DNA from: Humulus lupulus
Lineage: Eukaryota > Streptophyta > Magnoliopsida > Rosales > Cannabaceae
Length of the DNA stretch: 64,000 nucleotides
NCBI RefSeq assembly: GCF_963169125.1
Contig: NC_084796.1
Span: forward strand, 210,803,948-210,867,947
Direction of reading: 5' to 3'
Below the pieces are notes generated by a model. That model saw only the letters and a list, made by a program, of their open reading frames with translations. It had not been told where the DNA came from and ran no database searches. The position numbers and the translations under genes were made by a program. Shown here in pieces: positions 53,434 through 64,000 of the stretch; positions within the stretch are counted from its first letter, which is position 1, and each line of letters starts with the position of its first letter.

Positions 53434-55010
53434 TGATGTGTGTCGTATACCACAACAAATTAAACAATTATTTTTCTTCCAATACTTCAAATTATTTTAG
53501 TATAATAGCAAGTACAAGTCGAACTCACGAGGACTATCGTTCAATTTATTATTCAATAATTAGCACTAAGACTTAAAAGGGGATTTAGATTTTGAACTTA
53601 AAATTAAATAACATAAACTAGAAAGCAAATAAGGATTGATATTATGATATTAAGAAACAGTTAAAGGTTAATCTCCACCCTCAACAATTATTCCCAATCA
53701 CTAATAATAAATATTATTCCAATTTATCAATTAAACTATTAGCCCCGCAGATAACGCTGAAGCAGAAAATTATCCCTATTACAAATAATCAAGGCGAATC
53801 GCTTAATCATTAACTCTTTTAGCCAAGAAATAAATCTATGAAGCATACAATCTATTTAACTTAGGTAAAGCATTAAGTCCTATGGAGACAAGTTAATCTA
53901 GGCAATAAATTAATGAAGCATATAATTCATTTAACCTATGTTCTATTTTTCAACACAATCAACAATTCTTTTGACATCACTATCAATTGCAATTTATCAC
54001 TTACACTTAGAATCCTAAACTATTAGGTGAGTAGTAATTCTAAGATGACAATTGAATAATGTAAAACCTTAATTAGTTGGCCACCTAACAAGATATCACA
54101 AAATTCATAACATTCAATTGGAAAAATAGAAACAATTTAATATTGAGAGAAATTAAAGAATAATACTCATTATCAACAATCAAGAATTCATGTCTTGGGT
54201 TTTGAATTAACCCTTAACCTAAAAAGAACCTACTCCATAACAGTAATCATAATCACAAACATAATTATAATTAAGATTAAAGAGATTAAGGGAAGAAAAG
54301 AAACTAGATTGATAAACAATAGTGTTGTAGTGTTATAGTCTTCTTTCCACCCCTTTCTGAGTCTTTTTCTCTAAAAAACCGTAATAAAACTTAATCTCAA
54401 ATTAACCTCAATAAATCTTTTATAGTCTCCTTTAAATTCTAGTTAAAATGTAATTAAAAATATAAAAACAACGTCGCAGGCCGCAGCCTGGAAAATGCAT
54501 GTCGCGGCCTAAAGCAGAATATAGGAAAAACTGGCCACGCAGGCAACAGCCTGAAAAAACTGGGCAGTGGCCCAACTTCACTTTTCTTCACAGTAGGCAG
54601 CAGCCTACAAAATCTAAGCAGCGGCTTGTCTGGAACATAAAATCTAAAACATCAATTCCAATTAAAGTGTCGCGACCTGAATTTTATAGGTCACGACCTA
54701 TCTTCAATTTCTTCATTTCTTGACCTTAGAAAGCTTGTACGCTGTCGCCACTTCAACATTTCAATCCCAAAAGCCTAGAATGCTCCTAAAACTTCATTTT
54801 AACCTCATCTCAATGAGTCTTTTTTTTTTTCCAACCTATGATTTATAAACTACACTTGCCATCAAAATGTCAGATTTATCATCATAAAATGCAATGTAGA
54901 AAATATGTTGTAGAGTCATGAAATTAAGTTAAAACTACTAAAAATGCTATCATAATACCATCAAAACATAGAAAAACTTAACAAATATTAATACAAAAAT
55001 GACCTTATCA
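53434..55010 (-). repeat. Element E 5' LTR
   Basis: This 1577-bp LTR begins TGATGTGTGTCG and ends GACCTTATCA on the + strand, giving short inverted termini TGAT...ATCA. It includes several GCGGCCT-like words between 54473 and 54700 that are partly deleted in the 3' LTR. Confidence 0.9.
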
Positions 55011-55382
55011 TCGTCGCACTATAACATTGAGAAAATGTAGACTTTTGCCAGCGCAATTTTATGCAGCCAAAATGTTGACTTTTGCCAGTGTGATGTTGCG
55101 TCGACAAAGGCTATGACTTTTGTCGCCGCAAAATTGTGTTGGCAAAAGTGTTTTCCACTATTTTGTGGAAACATTCTTTCTTAATAAAAGGTACTTTTGC
55201 TAACACAATTTTGCGTCTATAGAAGGTACTTTTGCCAGGGTAGTTCATTTTGCGCCTAGAAAAGCCATTTTAGCGATAGACCTTCACCGTCAGCCTTTGC
55301 CGACGCAAAAATGCGTTGGCAAAGACAAAAGGGATTTTGTTGGCACAAAAACATGCTGGCAAAAACATTGTCTTTTGTAGTG
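55011..55382 (+). mobile_element. CACTA-type right end fragment
   Basis: A 'cttttgccrrcgcaaa' word recurs at least six times in both orientations and the segment ends GTCTTTTGTAGTG, the reverse complement of a CACTACAAAAGAC terminus. Its left part was removed or displaced at the junction with element E. The subterminal words differ from those of the CACTA end at 41665, so it is a separate family. Confidence 0.75.
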
Positions 55383-57319
55383 ATTTATTTTTAAAATTAG
55401 AATGCACCATATATAATATATAAATCAAAACATAAAAATTCCAAAATTTAAATTATTATAAAATGCTAAATTTAAAACTAATAAAGAACTTCAAATAATT
55501 TACTTCTCCTTTATTTGCACTAAAATAATTTACTTTTTAAGTGCATACAAATAACCTAAAATATATATAATTTGCAAAATAAAAAAAATACATATATATA
55601 AATGAGTTCATAAATATTAATGGTGTGAACAAATTATTTTTTTAATATTTATTTTATATATTTTGTTTAGTTGTCTTAATTTTAGACTTAAAAATTGTTA
55701 ACTAAATACATGTAAAATTTTATTTATAATTGGTATAAAATTTATAATTTAAAAATATTAAATAAATTATGTAACTTAGTAGTTTAATTATGCAATTAAA
55801 TAAAAAATGATAAAGTAACGGTAGCGTTCATCAACTATTAATAAAACAATTTTCTATTTATTTAATTAAAAATATGAAAACAAAATCCAAAATTATGTTA
55901 GGTAATATTAATTGTATTTTCTATTTTTTAAAATTTTAATTAAAATTTATTAAATTTTGAAAATAGAATTTTTTCAGTTTCAATTTTTTTTTTCTTCACT
56001 TCTTCAAATCAACACCTCATATTGTTAAACAAAAAATAAAAATAAAAATTATCAAACGCGTTTATTATTTTTTGTTTTTAAAAACAAAAAACAAAAATAA
56101 TTACCAAACATATTTTTTTTAAAAAAAATAAAGAAATAAAAATAAAATAATATTTCTATTTTTATGTTTAAAAAATTCAAAAACAAAAATTTTACCAAAA
56201 AGACCCAACATAAATGAAATAATAAAACTCATTTTTACTCGTACATGTAACTTTTTGATAATTTATTCAATTTTAGTTGTTAATGATTTTATAATGTTGT
56301 AAAAAATGTATATAACTAACAAAGAAAAAATATACAATTATTTTAATATTTGGATTTTATCAATCACACTTTTTTTATTATATAAATTAAATTCTAATTG
56401 CAGTTTATGTAATTTGACTACTGGTATATATATTTATTTATATATATATCCCATGCTTCTATACTACTGGTAAATATGTGTATATATGCGATATTGTATA
56501 TTGTGCCTGATTGGGTATGTTTGTTAATTGTTATCCTCTTTGTGTGGGTGTAGTTTCCAGGTGCCTGTTTGTGAATGATCAAACATACGGTATGTACTAA
56601 AAAGAAAAAATTGTGCCTATTAATGGGGTTATTCTTTACGTACGGACTTCTTCATTAATATTGTGGTTAAGTTTCCCTAGGTAAATCATTTGGCCTATAT
56701 CTTTTCCCAAAAGATTATATAATATATCCAATCATTGCTGACTCATTGGGTAAGTTAGCTCTAGGTTAGATAATGGATTTGTATATGTATGGAATGAATG
56801 TGTTCCGTATTCAATCCCTCCTAAAATTCCTGTACTCAATGCCTTATCTTGATTTGAACTTTCTGTCATCAAATAATAATAGATGCACGTTGTTCTTTAA
56901 CACCAATTAATGGGATTATTCTGCTTTTTTTTTTTAAGTAAGAATTATTCTTGTTGGTACATACATATTTCTTTCTCAATATTTAATATTTAATGTGGCT
57001 TATGTCATAAATAAAACATTCATTAATTTATTTGAAAATAAGGATAATCTTTTTTATTGTGTAGTGAACTGTTGCTTTACTGCTAAACACGTGAAGGAAA
57101 AGAACTACAGTAATAGCCTAGAAATAAGGCACATAAGCATTTTAAAAACGTCACGCCAATTCTCATTACTTCTAACACCATCGTTTCAAATCTTGCTGAA
57201 TGTTACACCCTAGAAACAAAATCATTAAATAGCTTCCAACTTCACAAATTTGGTTCAAAATTAATAATCTTATAATGTCTATATGATCTAACTGATCATC
57301 ATTCATCATTCTTAAAATC
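55383..57319. other. AT-rich spacer and upstream region of the BAHD gene
   Basis: About 1.9 kb of AT-rich DNA with many A/T homopolymers and no repeat or gene recognised. The last few hundred bases should contain the promoter of the gene at 57320; 'cttataatgtctatatg' near 57269 is a weak TATA candidate. Confidence 0.45.
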
Positions 57320-58654
57320 ATGAAAACCCAATTCATCTCAACCACCCTCCTTCAACCAGCGAGTCTCCACGATAATCCTAATAATAATAATCACCGTGAG
57401 TTAATCAATGAACGACTCGAGTTGACTCCTTCTGATCTTCAACTCCTCAATGCTCATCACATCCAAAAGGGTCTTCTTTTTCATCAAAAGCCACCGCCCG
57501 ATACCAACTTCGTACGCCAGTTACAAGCAACTCTATCTCGTACGTTAGATATTGTCTATCCTCTCGCCGGCCGACTCGTCATGACTAAAAACGACGACCA
57601 AACCGCTTGTTTTCACGTTGACTGTGACGGGGCCGGAGTCCTTTTTGTCCACGCCTTCATTGACGGTGTCACGGTGGCTGATATTCTCGACCCAGTCATT
57701 GTCCCAGACGGCATCGTTTACTCTCTTTTTTTATTTAACGGAGTTTTGAACTACGAAGCTGCCATTTCGAATCTACCTTTGGTGGCTGTCCAAGTAACTA
57801 AACTCGTCGATGGCTTCTTCGTCGCGTGCAGTGTAAACCATGCCGTCAGTGACGGCACGTTGTTTTGGAAATTCTTCAACGTTTGGTCGGAAATCTCATT
57901 CAACGGTAATAACAACTACGACTTCGTTTTGAGTAGAGATCGCCCTGACTACCTTGATCTCCCAATCCGAGTCCCCTTCTTCCATGATCATCATCAACCA
58001 ACCTCTTCATCATTATCATCATTAGCTGATCTACAACAAATGATGATCCGTTTCTCCAAGGAAAGAATTGCTGAGCTCAAGAAAAAAGCCAACTCCGAGA
58101 TGGGGTTCACCAATAACGAGATATCGTCCCTTCAAGCGCTCATGGCTCATCTTTGGATATTGGTGACACGTGGCAGGAATCTGAACGCCGACGAGGATGT
58201 CAGGTACATGGTAGCAGTGGGGCTGAGGTCAAGACTAGAGCCACCACTGCCAGAAGGGTACCTAGGAACCGCGGTTCAAGGTGTGACCGTACAATGCAAA
58301 GCAAGGGAGCTATTAAATCGTGGATTGGGCTGGGTGGCGGGGCAGATTAAACGAAAGATTAGTTCTATGACGGCCACAAATGCAAAAAAGATATGGGAGC
58401 TTTGGGTTGAGAGTCCTATGTCATTAGAATTCGAGAAACTACCGCCAAACACGGTGATCAGTGGCAGTTCTCCTCGGTTTAATGTTTATGGTAATGATTT
58501 TGGTTGGGGAAGACCGGTGGCAGTTCGAAGCGGCACGGGGAATAAGATTGACGGCAAGTTGACGCCGTTTCCAGGGGCTGAAGAAGGAAGTATTGACTTT
58601 GAAGTTTGTCTTTCGCCGGCTACAATTAAATACCTAACTGAGTTTATGGTGTAA
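57320..58654 (+). CDS. BAHD family acyltransferase (HxxxD-type, At3g50280-like)
   Basis: The intact, intronless ORF of 444 residues has the usual BAHD length. BAHD enzymes transfer acyl groups from CoA thioesters to alcohols or amines in the cytosol. The catalytic HxxxD is HAVSD at residues 174-178 within 'CSVNHAVSDGTLFWKFF', and the structural DFGWG is at residues 393-397 within 'YGNDFGWGRPVAVR'. 'RTLDIVYPLAGRL' near residue 75 and 'LQALMAHLWILVTRGR' near 275 are family landmarks. The wording 'SLFLFNGVLNYEAA' and 'LVAVQVTKLVDGFFVACSVNH' fits the group annotated as uncharacterised acetyltransferase At3g50280-like, which also includes Arabidopsis EPS1; the substrate cannot be told. The ATG at 57320 is the first in frame and matches the family's N-terminus (MKTQFISTTLLQP). 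It is the only clear host gene here. Confidence 0.95.
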   Translation: MKTQFISTTLLQPASLHDNPNNNNHRELINERLELTPSDLQLLNAHHIQKGLLFHQKPPPDTNFVRQLQATLSRTLDIVYPLAGRLVMTKNDDQTACFHVDCDGAGVLFVHAFIDGVTVADILDPVIVPDGIVYSLFLFNGVLNYEAAISNLPLVAVQVTKLVDGFFVACSVNHAVSDGTLFWKFFNVWSEISFNGNNNYDFVLSRDRPDYLDLPIRVPFFHDHHQPTSSSLSSLADLQQMMIRFSKERIAELKKKANSEMGFTNNEISSLQALMAHLWILVTRGRNLNADEDVRYMVAVGLRSRLEPPLPEGYLGTAVQGVTVQCKARELLNRGLGWVAGQIKRKISSMTATNAKKIWELWVESPMSLEFEKLPPNTVISGSSPRFNVYGNDFGWGRPVAVRSGTGNKIDGKLTPFPGAEEGSIDFEVCLSPATIKYLTEFMV

Positions 58655-59194
58655 GAGTGATGAAAAGTATATATATTTATATATCTTTATATGAATGAAT
58701 ATTATTTACTCTAAATGGCCAATAATTAAGCTTATAAATGTGCTGATCTTGATTAGTGAACATTTGTGCTCATTTTTACTATATGAATTATAATTCTCTA
58801 CACGTACGGCTACTCTCCCTCTACTTCTTCCCTCTCTCTCGCTCTCATCGCCCTCTACGGCCTCCTTTTTGTGTTGTTGATCTGGTTGTTTTGTTTTTCT
58901 TTTAAGATTCAGTTGTTATCCTAATCTGACCTGTATTTCAAGTTCATTGGTGTAAGGTTTGACGGCAAGCTTAACGTAAATCTAGAAAACTTATACATGC
59001 ATGACTAATATATGTAGTTACGTAAATTATGGCTGATTGCATGCCAAAATCATGTAACCCACAAAAAGGAAAATGTGCAAGGAAAAGCAGATAAAATTTT
59101 ACAAATATCTTTTGTGAAACCTGAGGCTTTTTCAGGTTGAAAAAGTCAAATATGAATTGAAAAAAAAATAAATTTAAATTATATATTTGATCTT
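58655..59194. other. Downstream region of the BAHD gene
   Basis: This holds the likely 3' untranslated region; an AATGAA-type sequence near 58690 may act in polyadenylation. From about 58800 a CT-rich patch and AT-rich DNA lead to the retroelement sequence. No gene was recognised. Confidence 0.45.
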
Positions 59195-61146
59195 TTTTCC
59201 TTTTCTTCTCCCTCCCTCCCGAACCTTTCTCTTTCTTCTTCTTCTCTCTTTTTCTTTTTCTTTTCTTTCCTTTGTTTTCTCTCCAAACCAGCCACGGCAA
59301 GCTTCAGACCAGCCACCACCGGAGCACCATTTCTAACAGGTGTCGGAGCTGCAGCTTCCCTGACTGGCCACCACGACAACCCCGAAATTTGGTGACCATC
59401 GGAGCAAGGACGCGCATGTGCAATCACTCCGAAGTTTCGCCGTCGAAACTTTGAGGTGAGTTTCCGGCGAACTCCGACCACCGTTCGCCGAGTGGGTGGT
59501 ACCGTTGGAATCAGCATCGTGAGAGGATCGTCGCCCACTAAGTCATTCCGGTTAACTTGCTATTTTTCTCCGGCGAGATTTTGGGTATCTTCGCCCTTTG
59601 GAAGCATTTTTCGGCGACACCGGAGGTCATTTGGGCGAAGGAGCTGTACTTTCGTGATGTACTCATCAAGAGGATCGTTTTGATATGTGCCATGCATATA
59701 TTCGTCGACGTTTCCAGTACCGCTATTTGATACCGCCACCAACCACTATTGTGCACCGCTTGAGTGAGGTTCGGAACTTGATATTTTAAATATGGTCATA
59801 TTATATGTCATTGGACACAATTTTGAATAAGGAAAGCTATGATGATAATCGCTTGCTCATTTGGTGCACGTAGAAAAAATGTGATATTAAAATCGGACTA
59901 AATCATTCTAAGATCATCGATAAGCTTAGAAGCGTTGCTTTGGGCTCGGATTAAATTCTAAAAAGGTAGGGACTCAACTAGACTATTGGACTCATTTTAC
60001 TCGTATTAAATTGCATTCAACATATTCCAATTTTGATATTTATAAAATGTTTGAAAAATTAAAAACTTAACCTGCATGTTTTCTGATCTGCTCTGAGGGC
60101 ACTGAGTGCCAAATAAATATTTTTGTTCACTTATTTATGCAGGTTATGATTTTTTGGGTTTATTCAAATGTAGCTGTTATGCTGTCCAATTTTCTAAAAT
60201 ATAAAGGGAATATGTTTCTTTCTTTTCATGTTTACCTGCATTTGGTTATACCGATGAGAGCCATAGTGATCATGATTGGTGCACGTTGTTGTTTCACGAC
60301 CTAGTCTCTGTGTCATCATAGGTAGATCAGGTGTCCACTCACCTGTAGGTGTAAAGACCTAACATCTATATACAGGAAGTGTTCTGAGACTCCCCCTTGT
60401 GGTGGTTATCAGGTCCGGCTACCCAGTTTAGGATGTCGGATTTTCTATGGTGGGTAACGGGAACTAGGGATCTAGTGGACGGTGTGATGTGCACTTGTAG
60501 CTATGCTCTTATGATTATTTGTGGTTTCTCTATTTTGGTTTATACATGGTGATGTATGTTTTGTTTTCAAAGCTAACCATGCAGGGGTTGTATTAAACTT
60601 TTGGGTCCTATGTTATTAGTTGTTTTCCTACTGGGCTTTATAAGCTCACCCCTATCTCTCCCATTCCAGGAGCCTAGTGACGCGAACGTGGAAAATATGA
60701 ATTATCGATGAAGCCAATGTGTTTAGCCTATTTCTATTTCGTGTCATTGTCTTATCTTTTGAGCATTATATATGTATTCGACTTCGAATCTAATGATCAG
60801 TATATCTGAATAAGCTATGAAATAGTTAGGGATGAGAAATGGTGGATGCTAAGTATTATTTTGGGTGTTTATGACTTATTAAATTTAACTATTTGGTGAT
60901 TACATAACTGTGGGAATATTATTGTTTTATGTATAATGATAAGTGATCATACTTTTATTACTAATATTTTTATATATAATTATAAGAGTTATTTCATTAT
61001 TTTAACTTATAATTATAGTACGATTTAATATAAATTAAATGATCATTTATAAGGACTATTTTTCAACGAGGGTCAAAGTTTGACCTTTGACCACCCAAGT
61101 TATGGATATTACAAATCTGCCACGGCCTAGGGCTCGGGTCGTGACA
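59195..61146 (+). repeat. Element F 5' LTR (left boundary uncertain)
   Basis: The right end, CTCGGGTCGTGACA at 61146, lies directly before an initiator tRNA-Met primer site, so it is an LTR end. A CT-rich block (59200-59280), GC-rich 'ccggcga' sequence and 'gggctttataagctcacccc' are arranged as in the other Tekay-like LTRs. I found no matching TGTCACGAC start upstream, so the left edge is approximate and the LTR may be truncated. Confidence 0.55.
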
Positions 61147-61152
61147 GAAAAA

Positions 61153-61164
61153 TGGTATCAGAGC
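61153..61164 (+). other. Element F primer binding site (initiator tRNA-Met)
   Basis: TGGTATCAGAGC lies six bases after the LTR end and precedes the gag start at 61310. Confidence 0.88.
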
Positions 61165-61309
61165 ACCGGGTTCAAATATCTCGGAGTGTGTCACCAAATA
61201 GATTAAATTTATTTTAAAATAAAGTATCTTGATCTATAAAAGGTGTATGTATATAGATAGCATCAATTCCTCACTAACTAGTTAGCTTTTGATTTACTGA
61301 CCTAAGAAA

Positions 61310-62515
61310 ATGCCTCCGAAATGAAGGACAACAAGGAGAAGGCCTGCAAATGATGTCCTTGTGGCTGAAGTTCCTTCTTCGCCAGTTGCATTCCCTGTGA
61401 ACGCCATTCTTGAGGCTTTAAGAGGCATTCTTGCCCAACAGATGGATCCAGCTGCCCGACAGAGCAATCACTTCTAGATTTTCCATCGGATTCAAATACT
61501 TAAGTCTAAAGGTGGAAAGGATTCCATGGTTGCTAAAAGATGGTCGAGGCATATAAAGAAGAGTTTAAACATTATGGGAACACCTAAGGAGTATCATGTT
61601 AATATTAATGTGCCCAAGTCGGAAAGGAGCGCACCGGATTGGTAGGAAGCCTTAAGTAGGATGAGTGGAACTGATGGGATGACTTGAAGAAATTTTGAGA
61701 TGGGTTTTCGAAGAACAACATTTTAACCCATCTCATAGGAGGATTTGATTGGATCATTTGATTGCTTAAGATCAATGATAGGTTGATGAGATCACAGAAT
61801 GACTAGATAATGATGGATATGAATGAATGAATTCTACATGAAGTTTGTAGAGTTATCTTCTTATGTTTATGCTGGTACGGTCGATCAACCTCTTTTAATT
61901 GAGCAGTTCCTCCGTCCCTCACTCCCTTCAATGCTGGGTCCACTTACCCTATGACCTTTGGAAATTTGAAAGAGTGTGTGACAGTAGTCTTACGAACTGA
62001 GAAAGAGGAAATGATAGGAAAATGAACAAGAAGAACCAAGGGCGATGGTTATCCCAAGGACAACAACTTAGTGGGGGTAGCAATAGTAGCAAATCTTCAG
62101 GAAAGACTCGAATTGGGCCGTATGGGTGTTTCAGTTGTGGCCAACAGGGTCATAAGAAGAAAAAATTGCCCACACAACAACAGAGGTTCCAACCATCACC
62201 TGGAGGACCCATAAGGAGTTATGCTAGGTCTACTCCTTTCATAGGAAAACCTAAGAGTAACCAGTCTGAGACTTCATCTTATGGTTTCACACCCACACCA
62301 GGGCAACAATCCCAATATCAACATCAGTTCTAGCCCCAAGGTTCAGGATTCAACCAGGGGTACTCGCAGAGTTTTCAAACTCCTATTTCTGCTGAAAGTT
62401 AGAGAGGGTTCAATCCCGGAGGAGGCTCTAGTGCAAGCATAAGCCGTATGGTCAAGGAAAAGGGAAAACAAAGGAAAAAGCCTCTGGTCAAGCCTATGCT
62501 CTTAGTAGTGATGAT
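61310..62515 (+). pseudogene. Element F Gag remnant
   Basis: Gag starts at the ATG at 61310 (MPPK), followed at once by a stop at 61322 where the family has a basic residue. Further readable pieces are 'RTTRRRPANDVLVAEVPSS' and 'ILEALRGILAQQMD', with stops between them. The 62022-62333 segment has 'MNKKNQGRWLSQ' and the zinc knuckle 'CFSCGQQGHKKKKLP', where the last Cys is lost. Numerous stops and frameshifts show that the copy is old. Confidence 0.8.
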
Positions 62516-62997
62516 GTGCAAGGAGGAGCATGTCAGGGAGTTTTGGATGGTGTGGTTCTTATCTCACACTCTTGGGCTCATGTATTATTTAATACTGGTG
62601 CATCTCATTCTTGTATATCATTAATGTTTGCTAGCATGTTGGGTTTGAGTTGGGAAACTTTTAGTCCTACATTGCAGTTGAGTGTACCTATGGGAGGGCA
62701 TGGTGAAGTATCAACCATCTGCAAATCGGTTGTATTGTGTTTGAATGGCATAATTTATTAGGAAACCTGATGGTGTTACTTATAGGACAATTTGATGTGA
62801 TTCTTGACATGGATTGGTTGTCTAAGTACCAAGCCATTGTTGATTGCTCACGCAAAATGGTAACTCTTTTAACTCCAAGTGGAGATTTCATTGTATATCG
62901 AGCCAACATGAATGCAGTAAGGCAGGATCCTATCCTTAAGGCATGTTTAGGTGGGAAAAGAAACTTAGAGTGTTATGGGAGTCTGTTTGCAATTTAG
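62516..62997 (+). pseudogene. Element F protease remnant
   Basis: The first piece (62516-62761) has 'HVLFNTGASHSCISLMFASM', in which the catalytic Asp is Asn. A stop and frameshift near 62760 lead to the second piece (62737-62997) with 'FDVILDMDWLSKYQAIVDCS', the typical protease end. The mutated catalytic residue would abolish activity. Confidence 0.83.
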
Positions 62998-63036
62998 GAT
63001 GAGTCTAGGCTTCTATACAAGTTTCCTTGGATATCA

Positions 63037-64000
63037 GTGGTTAGTGGCTTTCCAGATGTGTTTCCTGAGGATTTCCCAGGACTACCACCTGATAAAGAGA
63101 TCAAGTTTTGCATTGATTTGATTCCCGGGACTCAACCAATTTCTACTACCCCTTATCGCATGGCACCTGCAGAGTTGGATGAATTGAACAAGCAATTGGG
63201 TGAGCTAATGGATAAGGTATATCAGGAACAGTACTTCCCCATGGGGAGCTCCAGTTTTGTTTGCCAAGAAATCTGATGGATCCTTGTGATTGTGCGTCGA
63301 TTATAAGAAATTAATTCAGATGACAATTAAGAACAAGTATCCATTGCCAATGATATATGAGTTGTTTGATCAGCTCATATGTTCAAAGTGTTTTCCAAGA
63401 TTGACTTAAGCTCAGGCTATCATCAATTGAGGATTTAGGAAGAGGATTTTCCTAAAACTAATTTTAGAACGCGTTATGGACACTTTGAGTTTCTGGTGAT
63501 GCTATTTGGATTGACGAATGCACCTGCAATATTTATGGACCTTATGAATAGAATCTTTAGACCCTATTTGGATAAGTTTGTGGTTGTTTTTATTGATGAA
63601 ATTTTGGTGTATTCCAAGACACCTGAGGACCATACAGAACATTAAACAGCTGTGTTGCAAACTTTGAGGGACCACCAATTATATGCTAAGAAAGAAAAAT
63701 GTGACTTCTGGAGGACTGAGGTCAAATTCTTAGGGCATGTAAAATATCAAGAGGACATTACTGTGAATTCATGCGAAGATAGATTCTATCTTACAGTGGA
63801 AAAAAAAAATCAAAGAACGTTACTGAGATTTGAAGTTTTCTTGGGTTAGTAGGTTACTATCGTCGCTTTGTGGAGAATTTTTTCTCGAATTGCTATGCCT
63901 TTGATAAAGCTAACAAGAAAGGATTTAAAGTTCGTGTGGGATGACAGTTGTGAAGAAGCTTTCAGAGAACTTAAGCCAAGATTGACTACAACGACTATTC
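63037..64000 (+). pseudogene. Element F reverse transcriptase remnant (runs off the window)
   Basis: 63037-63276 has '[20 protein letters not shown]' and '[18 protein letters not shown]'. Beyond a frameshift near 63240 the RT continues with '[10 protein letters not shown]'-like sequence, 'LFGLTNAPA' and FIDEILVYS, where the second active-site Asp is Glu (63598-63600). 63652-63849 has 'LYAKKEKCDFWRTEVKFLGH'. The RT connection region reads on to the window edge. Confidence 0.82.

Larger units (their letters stand above)
42192..55010 (-). mobile_element. Element E: Athila-like element with gag-protease only
   Basis: The LTRs are 42192-43710 (3') and 53434-55010 (5'), with a tRNA-Asp-like primer site beside the 5' LTR. 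The minus-strand interior encodes Gag and a protease of Athila type, but no reverse transcriptase, RNase H or integrase is recognisable. Two solo LTRs are nested in it (44964-46894 and 48340-52262). Without them E is about 7 kb. The flanking five bases differ (TTAGT on the left, TCGTC on the right), so an original duplication is not visible. Decay is advanced and the LTRs show many differences. Confidence 0.83.

Noticed and set aside
1..64000. Search for tRNA, rRNA, snRNA and microRNA genes
   Set aside because: No cloverleaf with A and B boxes, no rRNA blocks and no convincing long stem-loop precursor was seen by eye. Matches to tRNA ends are retroelement primer sites.

Overview
The window looks like repeat-dominated nuclear DNA from a eudicot plant. 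The evidence is an intronless BAHD acyltransferase gene, Ty3/gypsy retroelements primed by plant tRNAs (TGGTATCAGAGC for initiator tRNA-Met, a tRNA-Asp-like site in an Athila-type element), CACTA (En/Spm) transposon pieces with a Ptta/En/Spm-type transposase, and AT-rich spacers. I cannot name the species. Almost everything except 57320-58654 is mobile DNA, much of it nested.

Layout, left to right. 1-858 is AT-rich with nothing recognisable. 859-9266 holds LTR pieces of one Tekay-like family in opposite orientations, split at 2350-2354 by a complete chromovirus on the + strand (element A, 2355-8266, 600-614 bp LTRs, single gag-pol frame with five stop codons). 9271-14663 is the 3' LTR and decayed pol of a minus-strand Tekay-like element (B), cut at 14664 by another minus-strand element (C, 14664-33858).

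Element C is the most unusual object. Its 3' LTR is 1.9 kb and its 5' LTR is 11 kb, because a short (ACT)n tract near the outer edge of the LTR has become an 8.9-kb array of NCT triplets (24946-33828). C also carries an extra ORF between primer site and gag, with a possible leader intron, and a 498-bp tandem duplication of zinc knuckle plus protease in which one copy lost the catalytic Asp.

33859-36105 holds an LTR scrap and the gag start plus LTR of a Tat-like element (G). 36112-41665 is the 3' half of a CACTA transposon whose transposase exon is split by a 2978-bp solo LTR with a perfect CTAAG duplication. 42192-55010 is an Athila-like minus-strand element (E) with gag and protease but no visible reverse transcriptase or integrase; two solo LTRs (44964-46894 and 48340-52262) sit inside it. 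55011-55382 is another CACTA end.

57320-58654 is the one convincing host gene, a full-length BAHD acyltransferase with HxxxD and DFGWG motifs. After it, 59195-64000 is the LTR and decayed gag-pol start of a further + strand Tekay-like element (F) that runs off the window.

The window therefore reads as layered retroelement insertions, with solo LTRs showing later LTR-LTR recombination, next to a single metabolic gene. Two kinds of short motif recur in the LTRs: palindromes built on CGATATATCG (family C) and GC-rich CGCGGCCT-like words (several unrelated families).
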